Origin: Saprospiraceae bacterium
Lineage (GTDB): Bacteria > Bacteroidota > Bacteroidia > Chitinophagales > Saprospiraceae
Reading direction: 5' to 3'
Length of the DNA: 32,477 nucleotides
NCBI GenBank assembly: GCA_020628145.1
Contig: JAHDFN010000019.1
Coordinates: forward strand, 1 to 32,477
This document shows positions 1 to 7,073 of the stretch, one piece after another. Within the stretch, counting starts at the first letter, position 1. Every line of letters starts with the position of its first letter. The translations under genes were made by a program, and so were the position numbers. The notes beneath the pieces are model-generated. The model searched no databases. It was not told the origin of the DNA and saw only the letters and a list, made by a program, of their open reading frames with translations.

Positions 1-63
1 AGCCTAAAATAACCAATTTCGATAAAAATCCCTTTTAATCCGAATTAAAAAACTGAAAGTTAT

Positions 64-573
64 TTAATTCCCCAAATCCTTTAATTTATTTCCTCCTACG
101 TCTATGAGACCTTTTTTAACTCTCCCGGATAAATCGGCAACAGCCGAATACATCCTATATTTCCTTTGGAATCGGGGATATAGAGCAATCAAATCCTTGA
201 AATAAGGTTTGGTGACCAGTTTTACGCCGAATGCTATACCCTCCAACGGTCCCATTTCATCTTTCCAACCTTTGAGTCCCTTCAGGATTACATCTATATC
301 ACCACTATTCTGTTTACTGTATTCCCTAGCAAATTGCACCCCTTTCTTGGGATTGGTGAAGTTGAGGCTCTGATGCATCATCCTAACATAGCTGTTGGCC
401 AATGCATCGAATTTCTGTTCTTTGGACATGCTATTGGATGTGGCTGCCATTTTGAGAATACGGGCATGATCATCCAACCATTGTCCTTGTTTTTTTGTGG
501 CACAACTCGTAGAAAGAAGAACCAATGATAAAAATAGAATTCCGTATGCCAATGTATTTTTCATGATATTCAT
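64..573 (-). CDS. Putative lipoprotein of unknown function
   Basis: A 169-residue exported protein that I do not recognise. The N-terminus has a short basic start, a hydrophobic stretch and a lipobox (LSTSC, Cys at about residue 24), so it is probably lipidated and held in the cell envelope. The mature part is mostly helical in character and mildly basic, with no motif I can name. It reads leftwards and stands alone, divergent from the GH3/beta-lactamase gene. Met-4 (at 564) is an equally good start. A -7 element (TACGTTTG on the minus strand, 638-645) lies upstream with two dyads around it, so it may be regulated separately from its neighbours. The existence of the gene is well supported by the signal peptide; the function is unknown. 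Confidence 0.8.
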   Translation of the reverse strand: MNIMKNTLAYGILFLSLVLLSTSCATKKQGQWLDDHARILKMAATSNSMSKEQKFDALANSYVRMMHQSLNFTNPKKGVQFAREYSKQNSGDIDVILKGLKGWKDEMGPLEGIAFGVKLVTKPYFKDLIALYPRFQRKYRMYSAVADLSGRVKKGLIDVGGNKLKDLGN

Positions 574-586
574 ATTTAATTATCCA

Positions 587-602
587 ATCCGAATGTTCGG
601 AT
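587..602. promoter_or_regulatory. Dyad in the lipoprotein leader
   Basis: ATCCGAA and TTCGGAT form a perfect 7-bp inverted repeat with a 2-nt centre (TG), inside the predicted 5' leader of the lipoprotein mRNA. A 2-nt loop is too tight for a full RNA hairpin, so a DNA-level binding site is more likely than an RNA element. Confidence 0.3.
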
Positions 603-637
603 CAATTACCTAACAGTATTAAGACGGACTTTTAGGC

Positions 638-645
638 CAAACGTA
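638..645 (-). promoter_or_regulatory. Putative -7 element of the lipoprotein gene
   Basis: The minus strand reads TACGTTTG, matching the Bacteroidota -7 consensus TAnnTTTG. It lies 65 bases before the gene start at 573. I see no clear TTG-type -33 element at the expected distance. Confidence 0.5.
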
Positions 646-660
646 TCATTCTAAATGATA
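644..660. promoter_or_regulatory. Dyad overlapping the -7 element (possible operator)
   Basis: The arms TATCATT and AATGATA form a perfect 7-bp inverted repeat around the spacer CTA. It overlaps the upstream end of the minus-strand -7 element at 638-645, where a bound repressor would block the polymerase. No regulator is identified. Confidence 0.4.
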
Positions 661-877
661 TTGAATTTTTGATGTTAATCTTAGGGTAAAATATAAGCGT
701 AATATTAATCTTTGTTAAAATATATTTATTTCGGGATTATCATTTTACATTTTAGTTTGAATTGGGTATAATGCTCACATGAAAACCATATACGGAATTC
801 CGGTTTAGGCTTGGATTTTGTGATATACAAAAATAAAACATACCGATTCTCCTTAGAGAAAATCCTGATATCCCTTT

Positions 878-3835
878 ATGTTCAAAATATTAAATAAAAA
901 CGTGAAAATCAGCCTAATTGTAGCACTCGCCATGAGTCTCATCCACTTGCCCCTCAATACGGAAATCGATTTACCTATTATCGGTGATAAAAATACTGAA
1001 AGGGATAAACGGGAAAAGGAATGGATTGAAAGGACTTTCAATGCGATGAGTATGGACGAGAAAATCGGGCAGCTTTTCATGATACGTGCACATTCCGACA
1101 AAGGAAGCGAACATGAAAAAGCCGTGGAACGTCTCATCAAGGATTATCATGTCGGAGGCTTGTGTTTTTTCCAAGGGACACCGGAAAAACAAGTCGAACT
1201 AATCAATCGTTACCAGGCACTTTCGACCAAAGTACCCATGATGGTGGCGATGGATGCAGAATGGGGTTTGGGGATGCGTTTCAAGTCGGATGGATTGAGC
1301 TATCCCAAACAATTGATGTTGGGAGCCATCCAAGACAACCGGCTGATTTATGAAATGGGGAAGGAAGTGGCCCGGGAACTTAAACGGGTGGGAACCCATA
1401 TCAATTTCGCTCCGGTCGTAGATGTGAATAACAACCCGGACAATCCCGTCATCAATGATCGTTCATTCGGCGAAGACCGATATAATGTAACTGCCAAAAG
1501 CTACATGTATATGAAAGGGATGCAGGACAATAATGTGATGGCCTGTGCCAAACATTTTCCGGGGCATGGAGATACGGATGTGGATTCCCATTATGATTTG
1601 CCTCAGATCCTCCATTCGAGGGAAAGATTGGATAGTATAGAAATGTTTCCCTTCGAGGTATTGAGTCAACACGGTATCCAAAGTGTGATGGTGGCCCATT
1701 TATTCATTCCTTCTATTGACAATACCGCCAATCGACCGACGACCCTTTCCAAAAAAGCGGTGACGAATATCCTAAAAGGAGAATTGAATTATAAAGGTTT
1801 GATTTTTACGGACGGTCTGGGCATGAAAGGTGTTACCAAACACCATAGCCCCGGAAAACTGGAAGTCAAGGCCCTTAATGCCGGAAACGATGTGCTTTTA
1901 CTCCCCCAAAACACACCTGCCGCTTACAAGGAAATCAAGGCTGCCATAGCCAACGGAAGTCTGGATACCAGCATCGTTTATAATTCCGTCAAAAAAATAT
2001 TAAAGGCGAAATATAAATTAGGCTTGACCTCGTTTACTCCCATTCAAAAAAGCGGCGTGAGATATGACGTGACCGGTCCCCGTTCGCAGGCGATGAAAAG
2101 AAAACTTATTTCTTCCTCTCTTACTTTGGTACGTAACAAGGACAACACCATCCCTTTCAAGGGATTACAGCAAAAGAAAATGGCAGCATTGGCCATCGGC
2201 TCTGCCTCTGAAACCGAATTCCAATCCTACTTGAAAAAATATAATGATATCGGGATTTACAAGACCGATAAATCGGTGAGTAATGCTTCTTCGCTACTTT
2301 CCCTTTTGAAGAAATATGATGAAGTGGTGGTCAGTATCCACGATATGAGCAGCCGGGCATCCAAAGGCTTCGGTATTCATGCCAATGTTATGAATTTCAT
2401 CGCCCAATTGCAAACCGAATCCAATATTACCTTGGTTATTTTCGGCAATCCTTACAGCCTGAAATATTTCGATTCGGTAGAAACGGTCCTGAATTGTTAT
2501 AATGAAGATCCGATGACACAACAGGTGGCTGCCCAGGCTCTGTTCGGTGCATTGCCCATCAGAGGTAAACTCCCGATCACCGCATCCGAAAAAAGTAAAT
2601 TCGGAGATGGTGTGGATACGGAAAGCCTGATGAGGTTGCAATACGATATTCCCGAAAGTGCGGGGATAAAAAGTTATATGTTGGACAGCATAGATATCAT
2701 TGCACAGGAAGCTTTGGATAAAAAAGCAACGCCCGGTTTACAAGTACTCATTGCCAAGGGAGGGAAGGTTATTTTTCATAAATCCTATGGGCATCATACT
2801 TATAAAAAACAGACCCGTGTAAAAAATGATGATATTTATGATGTAGCCTCCCTGACTAAGATTGCCGCTACTACCTTGTCCGTCATGAAATTGGCAGATG
2901 ATGGAAAAATAAATATTGACAATGGTATCGGTCAACATTTGAGTACCTGCCAAGGCAGTAATAAATCGAATTTGAAAATCAGGGATATTCTTTCCCACCA
3001 TGCCGGGTTGAAGGCTTGGATTCCTTTTTACAAGGAAACGATTACCAAAAGCAAAAAACCTTCTTCCAAATATTATAAAAAAGAGAAAACCGATAAGTTC
3101 TCCGTTCCGGTAACGGATAAATTATATATGGATGAAAATTATGTAAAAGAAGTTTGGAAACAGATCATGGAATCCGAATTGCGTTCTACGACCAATTATA
3201 AATACAGTGATTTGGGATTTTATATGATGGCGGAAATGATCAAGGAAAATACCGGAAAATCCATAGATCAATATGCTATGGAAAATTTCTATCGTCCACT
3301 AGGTTTGGATAAAACTACTTACAATCCTTTGGGGAAATTCAGTAAATCACAAATTATTCCTACGGAATTGGATAAATATTTCAGGCGGCAGACCATTCAG
3401 GGAAATGTGCATGATATGGGTGCGGCGATGTTGGGCGGTGTAAGCGGGCATGCGGGTTTATTTTCCACTGCGGATGATTTGGCGGTTATTTTCCAGATGT
3501 TGCTCAATGGTGGTTATTATGGAGGAGAACAATATATTCAATCCAACACCATCCGTTCCTTTACCCAAAGATACCCCGGCAGTACACGTCGGGGCTTGGG
3601 TTTCGACATGAAAGAAACCAACCTGGGCAAGTCACAGAATGTCTGTGCGAGTGCATCTTATAATACATACGGCCATACCGGATTTACCGGAACGGCCGTA
3701 TGGGTAGATCCCACTAACGATCTCATTTATATTTTCCTATCCAACCGGACTTATCCTAATATGAATAATTTCAAATTGAACAAATCGGATATCCGTCCTA
3801 GGATACAACAGGTCATTTATAATTCGATGTATTGA
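878..3835 (+). CDS. GH3 (NagZ-like) glycoside hydrolase fused to a serine beta-lactamase-family domain
   Basis: A 985-residue exported two-enzyme protein. A hydrophobic N-terminus (about residues 10-27) is a signal peptide or anchor. The GH3 N-terminal barrel (about 45-380) carries the beta-N-acetylglucosaminidase signature KHFPGHGDTDVDSH (225-238), whose Asp-His pair is the acid/base in NagZ-type enzymes, and the likely nucleophile Asp in TDGLGM (311-316). A GH3 C-terminal-type domain follows (about 400-570). Residues 590-985 form a class C beta-lactamase/PBP4*-like domain with SLTK (658-661, catalytic Ser and Lys), YSD (776-778) and HTG (933-935). Known NagZ enzymes remove GlcNAc from muropeptides, so a role in peptidoglycan breakdown or recycling is inferred; the substrate of the second domain is unknown. 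The gene is monocistronic and ends 6 bp from the convergent lipoprotein gene. Confidence 0.9.
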   Translation: MFKILNKNVKISLIVALAMSLIHLPLNTEIDLPIIGDKNTERDKREKEWIERTFNAMSMDEKIGQLFMIRAHSDKGSEHEKAVERLIKDYHVGGLCFFQGTPEKQVELINRYQALSTKVPMMVAMDAEWGLGMRFKSDGLSYPKQLMLGAIQDNRLIYEMGKEVARELKRVGTHINFAPVVDVNNNPDNPVINDRSFGEDRYNVTAKSYMYMKGMQDNNVMACAKHFPGHGDTDVDSHYDLPQILHSRERLDSIEMFPFEVLSQHGIQSVMVAHLFIPSIDNTANRPTTLSKKAVTNILKGELNYKGLIFTDGLGMKGVTKHHSPGKLEVKALNAGNDVLLLPQNTPAAYKEIKAAIANGSLDTSIVYNSVKKILKAKYKLGLTSFTPIQKSGVRYDVTGPRSQAMKRKLISSSLTLVRNKDNTIPFKGLQQKKMAALAIGSASETEFQSYLKKYNDIGIYKTDKSVSNASSLLSLLKKYDEVVVSIHDMSSRASKGFGIHANVMNFIAQLQTESNITLVIFGNPYSLKYFDSVETVLNCYNEDPMTQQVAAQALFGALPIRGKLPITASEKSKFGDGVDTESLMRLQYDIPESAGIKSYMLDSIDIIAQEALDKKATPGLQVLIAKGGKVIFHKSYGHHTYKKQTRVKNDDIYDVASLTKIAATTLSVMKLADDGKINIDNGIGQHLSTCQGSNKSNLKIRDILSHHAGLKAWIPFYKETITKSKKPSSKYYKKEKTDKFSVPVTDKLYMDENYVKEVWKQIMESELRSTTNYKYSDLGFYMMAEMIKENTGKSIDQYAMENFYRPLGLDKTTYNPLGKFSKSQIIPTELDKYFRRQTIQGNVHDMGAAMLGGVSGHAGLFSTADDLAVIFQMLLNGGYYGGEQYIQSNTIRSFTQRYPGSTRRGLGFDMKETNLGKSQNVCASASYNTYGHTGFTGTAVWVDPTNDLIYIFLSNRTYPNMNNFKLNKSDIRPRIQQVIYNSMY

Positions 3836-3841
3836 GTAGCG

Positions 3842-4438
3842 TCAACCCCCGTTCAGGCTTTTTCCCCTCTTCCGATTCCAATCGATGAGTTTCTTTTCGG
3901 TGAACTTTGCCAAATGATTGAAATTCGGATATCCCCCTACATCATGGGTGGTTAGTTCCAATTCCCGTTTAAAGGAATTCATCAATTGGGAAAGGGATTT
4001 TATACGAATGGTTGTGGTATCGAATTCCCTATCATCATCTCCATATTCCTTCTGGGATGAAAAATAAGCATAGAATATATTTTCATTATCCAATTCCTGA
4101 ACCCCTTCATTGGCATTTACAATCCGTATCTTGCCGTTTATAGAATCGATCCATTCTTTTTGCAGAATGAAATGGTAATCCGAATAATTATAGTATTCCT
4201 TGAATGCAGACTTGATTTTGAAATTATATTTTTCTGTTTCCTTTTCGAGGCGGGCCGCTTTTTTCTCCCTACCATATTTTTCCAATAATTCAATATTTTC
4301 CCTCTCATCCTTCAATTGAATCAATAGGATACCATTTTTAATCTCCTGCGAAGTTTCCAATTTCCGGATTTCGTAAAGAGATGGTTTACAAGAGCTGAGA
4401 AAAAGAAAAATTAGTATGAAAAAAGGAAACCTATGCAT
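3842..4438 (-). CDS. Putative lipoprotein of unknown function
   Basis: About 198 residues with the chosen ATG at 4438, which gives a compact signal peptide (MHRFPFFILIFLFLSSC) with lipobox Cys-17. A longer reading frame to 4474 would put twelve extra residues before the signal and is less likely. The mature protein is highly charged (many Glu and Lys) and probably helical in its first half; no family is recognised. It lies 60 bp downstream of the M90 peptidase on the same strand and may share its transcript. Its stop faces the GH3 gene stop across 6 bp, with only a weak TTGA/TCAA dyad there. Confidence 0.7.
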   Translation of the reverse strand: MHRFPFFILIFLFLSSCKPSLYEIRKLETSQEIKNGILLIQLKDERENIELLEKYGREKKAARLEKETEKYNFKIKSAFKEYYNYSDYHFILQKEWIDSINGKIRIVNANEGVQELDNENIFYAYFSSQKEYGDDDREFDTTTIRIKSLSQLMNSFKRELELTTHDVGGYPNFNHLAKFTEKKLIDWNRKRGKSLNGG

Positions 4439-4498
4439 AATCCGAATAATTCGTAAATAGAATGATAGGTTCAATATAAATAATCCTACGCTTAATTA

Positions 4499-5386
4499 CT
4501 ACTGCCCCAGCAAAGGATTTTCACCGATTTTCAATATTTCCAATACCGGTCTTTCACCCAAAGTAGGATCAATATTGAAAATACGGGTCATTTGTTCATA
4601 TACTTCAGGCAAAAAATGTTTGAATCTTTTGGGAGTGACAAAGAAATGTTCTACCACAACCTGACGGACATCCACTTCCTTCATTCCGACATATTTACAA
4701 ATAAATTCGAAATCCAGCCCCCTTATTTCTTTTAACTTAGGATAGGATTCCTTATTGAATATAGGAAAGTCATATTCAGGATAGATTTTCAGAAAGGCAT
4801 GGGCATACTCATGGAGAATAAGATTATAATATCGGCTTGGATTCCCCACACCTAACATCATCCGTTCCGCATCAAAAATCACACAACCATCTTCATGGTT
4901 AATTTCCGAACTATGTAAAAACTTATAATTAGGACTCGGAAAGGCATGGGGGTAAACCACCACCCTTTCATATGGATGTAAAAGATATTTTTCCATACCA
5001 AAAGTCATCATCACGATTTGTGCTGCGATTATGGTTTTCACATCTTCGGGGAGCGTTTCAAAAACGACAGGGATGAATTCTTTCGCTTCCATTGTCAACA
5101 TTACCCTATCCCTGAATCTCTTTTTCTCTACGGAATCCAACTTATCATAAAACGGAACCATCACCCTCATCTGCTTTTCCACCCCTCTATGCATCGGTGG
5201 AGGCGTCCTTTTAAACCACCACCAATCCAATTGGGGTGACATCATATAAGCCGCAACTAAACCGACAACACAAATAAAAAGCAGATAAAACAACGTACTC
5301 CCGAACGATTTGGTATAAGTCATATACCCCAACAGGCAAATGGTTGAAAATCCGAAAAAAGCCAATAATAAGGACGATAGTCTCAT
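4499..5386 (-). CDS. Membrane-anchored zinc metallopeptidase, MtfA-like (M90)
   Basis: About 295 residues from the ATG at 5386. Two hydrophobic segments (about 5-23 and 31-48) precede the peptidase domain. The domain has HEYAH (192-196), which gives the two zinc-binding His and the catalytic Glu. The downstream VVVEHFF (Glu-246) fits the third ligand region of MtfA, and the C-terminus follows the MtfA pattern (FF..P..F....P..Y). MtfA of enterobacteria is a cytosolic peptidase that binds Mlc; the membrane anchor here suggests a different partner. In-frame starts at 5455/5458 lie upstream of the likely -7 element (5419-5426), so the shorter start is preferred. A dyad overlaps that promoter. The family call is good; the substrate is unknown. 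Confidence 0.8.
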   Translation of the reverse strand: MRLSSLLLAFFGFSTICLLGYMTYTKSFGSTLFYLLFICVVGLVAAYMMSPQLDWWWFKRTPPPMHRGVEKQMRVMVPFYDKLDSVEKKRFRDRVMLTMEAKEFIPVVFETLPEDVKTIIAAQIVMMTFGMEKYLLHPYERVVVYPHAFPSPNYKFLHSSEINHEDGCVIFDAERMMLGVGNPSRYYNLILHEYAHAFLKIYPEYDFPIFNKESYPKLKEIRGLDFEFICKYVGMKEVDVRQVVVEHFFVTPKRFKHFLPEVYEQMTRIFNIDPTLGERPVLEILKIGENPLLGQ

Positions 5387-5418
5387 ATCTACATAAATGG
5401 TGCTTTGCAAAAAAGATA

Positions 5419-5426
5419 CAAATATG
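5419..5426 (-). promoter_or_regulatory. Putative -7 element of the M90 peptidase gene
   Basis: The minus strand reads CATATTTG, one mismatch from TAnnTTTG, 33 bases before the preferred start at 5386. It is overlapped by the dyad at 5422-5440. Confidence 0.4.
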
Positions 5427-5440
5427 GAACTATTCCATAT
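5422..5440. promoter_or_regulatory. Dyad overlapping the M90 promoter (possible operator)
   Basis: ATATGGAA and TTCCATAT form a perfect 8-bp inverted repeat around the spacer CTA. It covers most of the -7 element and the spacer upstream of it. The layout matches the dyad at 644-660 (same 3-nt spacer, same overlap), but the arm sequences differ, so different regulators are likely. Confidence 0.4.
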
Positions 5441-5488
5441 ACTACTAAGGTTCATCATTAAAAAATAATCCAAAAAAATGCATTGTCA

Positions 5489-5520
5489 TTTGTCGGATAA
5501 AATAAAACAGACTACATTTG
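5489..5520 (+). promoter_or_regulatory. Promoter of tRNA-Phe
   Basis: TTTG at 5489-5492 (-33) and TAcaTTTG at 5513-5520 (-7) are separated by 20 bp, the spacing expected for the Bacteroidota housekeeping sigma factor. The predicted start of transcription is about 5527, some 19 bases before the mature tRNA. This is the cleanest promoter in the window. Confidence 0.75.
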
Positions 5521-5545
5521 CAATCGCTTTTCAAACATACATCAG

Positions 5546-5618
5546 GGTGATGTAGCTCAGTTGGTAGAGCAATGGACTGAAAATCCATGTGTCGGCGGTT
5601 CGATTCCGTCCATCACCA
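5546..5618 (+). tRNA. tRNA-Phe (anticodon GAA)
   Basis: A complete 73-base cloverleaf. The acceptor stem is GGTGATG with CATCACC, the D arm is GCTC/GAGC around AGTTGGTA, and the anticodon stem is ATGGA/TCCAT with loop CTGAAAA (anticodon GAA). The variable loop is GTGTC, and the T arm is GGCGG/CCGTC (one G-T pair) with loop TTCGATT. The discriminator base is A at 5618. The 3' CCA is not encoded and must be added after transcription. It has its own promoter and an immediate terminator, so it is a single-gene unit. Confidence 0.98.
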
Positions 5619-5620
5619 CG

Positions 5621-5665
5621 AAAAACAGTTGTCACATTAAATTTTGTTGGCAACTGTTTTTTTTT
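5621..5665 (+). terminator. Terminator after tRNA-Phe
   Basis: AAAAACAGTTG (5621-5631) pairs with CAACTGTTTTT (5651-5661), and the T-run continues to 5665. The hairpin starts two bases after the tRNA discriminator, so it ends the tRNA transcript. It lies just before the promoter of the OmpA gene. Confidence 0.8.
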
Positions 5666-5676
5666 GCATTCCATTT

Positions 5677-5684
5677 TATATTTG
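5677..5684 (+). promoter_or_regulatory. Putative -7 element of the OmpA/TSP3 gene
   Basis: TAtaTTTG matches the consensus exactly and is followed by GCGAC. It lies 91 bases upstream of the ATG at 5776. No clear -33 TTG is found at 19-21 bp. Confidence 0.55.
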
Positions 5685-5775
5685 CGACTCCGATACTTTT
5701 TAAGAAAACCTACGTCTAACAAACGTTAGTAATTTTCTACTTACTCAGAACCTTAACCATTCTAAGACTAAAATC

Positions 5776-6663
5776 ATGTCTCAAATTCTTGAACTATTCA
5801 ACTTTAAAAACACCAAAGAACGAGATGATTTCATCATAGCAATTTTAGTCCTGCTGTTTTTTGCGTGGATGTTTTGGTGGCTATATCCCCGATTCATGGG
5901 AGGTGCCGACATTCCAAATCCCTTACCTGATGCCAATACTGCTATTGCGGCAATCGCCCCTGATACGGATGGGGATGGAATTGCAGACAATGAAGATGAA
6001 TGTATTCTACTAGCCGGACCGGCTCCAACAGGTTGTCCATCTGATACCGACGGCGACGGGGTTTACGATGCGGATGACAAATGCCCCAATCTGAAAGGCG
6101 TCAGTTATAACGAGGGCTGCCCACCCGATACGGACGGAGACGGCATATATGATGCCCAGGATAAATGTCCCAAACTCAAAGGAACGCTTGAAACCGGGGG
6201 CTGTCCATTAGATAGTGACGGAGATGGCGTTTACGATACGGAGGACAAATGTCCTAATAAAGCCGGGAATAAATCAAATAGGGGTTGTCCTGAAATAAAA
6301 GTAGATGAGGAGGAAAAAAGGATTCTAAAGGAAGCGATCCAAGCCGTAGAATTCGAAACAGGTAGTGCTAATTTGAAAAGGACTTCTCGTTCGGTACTCT
6401 ACCGAATTGCAAAAATCATGAATAAATATCCTGATTATAAATTACAAATCATTGGGCATACGGATAATCAGGGAGAGGACGATGCTAATCTTGCCCTTTC
6501 TAGGAATAGAGCCAAATCCTGCTTGGATTATCTGACCGGACAAGGTATAGATTCAGATAGGATGTCATTTAAAGGGCATGGAGAAAACCGACCGATTGAT
6601 AGTAATGAGACAGAAGAAGGACGAAGCAAAAACAGAAGGGTAGAATTCAAATTAGGATATTGA
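5776..6663 (+). CDS. OmpA-family protein with thrombospondin type 3 repeats and an N-terminal membrane anchor
   Basis: A 295-residue protein. Residues 18-37 form a hydrophobic segment preceded by a charged stretch and without a clear cleavage site, so it looks like an uncleaved inner-membrane anchor. Residues 63-172 hold four calcium-binding type 3 repeats of the form DTDGDGxxDxxDxCP, each ending in a Gly-Cys-Pro element. Residues 185-295 are an OmpA C-terminal peptidoglycan-binding domain, including GHTDNQG (227-233) and LSRNRA (241-246), the motif that contacts diaminopimelate. The protein probably spans the periplasm to the peptidoglycan. It is transcribed alone, between the tRNA terminator and the terminator at 6751. 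Family assignment is firm; the membrane topology is inferred. Confidence 0.93.
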   Translation: MSQILELFNFKNTKERDDFIIAILVLLFFAWMFWWLYPRFMGGADIPNPLPDANTAIAAIAPDTDGDGIADNEDECILLAGPAPTGCPSDTDGDGVYDADDKCPNLKGVSYNEGCPPDTDGDGIYDAQDKCPKLKGTLETGGCPLDSDGDGVYDTEDKCPNKAGNKSNRGCPEIKVDEEEKRILKEAIQAVEFETGSANLKRTSRSVLYRIAKIMNKYPDYKLQIIGHTDNQGEDDANLALSRNRAKSCLDYLTGQGIDSDRMSFKGHGENRPIDSNETEEGRSKNRRVEFKLGY

Positions 6664-6750
6664 TTCATATAAAATACCACACCCTGTGGACAAAATATGG
6701 GGAGGGACACAAGCGTTCTTCCCCTATTTTTTGGCTATGGGTTACGCCAG

Positions 6751-6794
6751 AATAAAAACGCCCCACTTTTGTATAAAAGCGGGGCGTTTTTATT
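6751..6794. terminator. Bidirectional terminator
   Basis: AATAAAAACGCCCC (6751-6764) pairs with GGGGCGTTTTTATT (6781-6794). An inner CTTTT/AAAAG stem continues after one mismatch. T-runs follow on both strands. It serves the OmpA gene (ending 6663) and the small minus-strand gene (ending 6821). Confidence 0.9.
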
Positions 6795-6820
6795 CCTGTT
6801 AATCACTTAATATCCGAGCA

Positions 6821-6979
6821 TTAAATGACATCCAATGCTTTGGTCAGGGATGTTAGTGAAAAAGGCAATACCAGCCAAAACCATTCATCCACATATACTA
6901 CCATAAAAAGGGTGATAAGTGTGGTAACAAAGAACACCAGCCACCAAAACATCGTTGAATTCTTACTTTCTGTAGCCAT
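6821..6979 (-). CDS. Small two-helix membrane protein, 52 residues
   Basis: The preferred start is the ATG at 6979; a longer frame upstream would add a basic, non-hydrophobic tail that crosses the likely promoter. The product has a polar start (MATESKNST), a first membrane helix (about residues 10-29), a turn containing DE, and a second helix (about 32-45). No family is recognised. Support comes from the double-helix hydrophobicity, a TAnnTTTG element at 7022-7029 on the same strand, and a strong terminator 27 bases past the stop. It is divergent from the Ycf48-like gene, with about 94 bp between the two starts. Confidence 0.65.
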   Translation of the reverse strand: MATESKNSTMFWWLVFFVTTLITLFMVVYVDEWFWLVLPFSLTSLTKALDVI

Positions 6980-7021
6980 TTTATTTTTGATTGAAATTAA
7001 CCTAAATTGATAATGATGCGG

Positions 7022-7029
7022 CAAAAATA
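7022..7029 (-). promoter_or_regulatory. Putative -7 element of the small membrane protein gene
   Basis: The minus strand reads TATTTTTG followed by CC, an exact TAnnTTTG match, 43 bases upstream of the ATG at 6979. This supports the short start for that gene. Confidence 0.55.
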
Positions 7030-7073
7030 AGATTTTACTAGGAACGGCGATACTGTTTTTGATATTTTTACAA

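Larger units (their letters stand above)
574..877. other. Divergent intergenic region, 304 bp
   Basis: AT-rich spacer between the leftward lipoprotein and the rightward GH3/beta-lactamase gene. It holds the -7 element and dyads described separately. I see no convincing TAnnTTTG promoter facing the GH3 gene, and no RNA gene or ORF that looks real. Confidence 0.6.

Noticed and set aside
3830-3845. Stop-spanning hairpin at the GH3/lipoprotein convergent pair
   Set aside because: The TTGA/TCAA arms give only four pairs, and such arms follow from the two TGA stop codons alone.
5546-5665. Integration (att) site of a mobile element at tRNA-Phe
   Set aside because: No integrase gene and no repeat of the tRNA 3' end were seen; the flanking genes look chromosomal.
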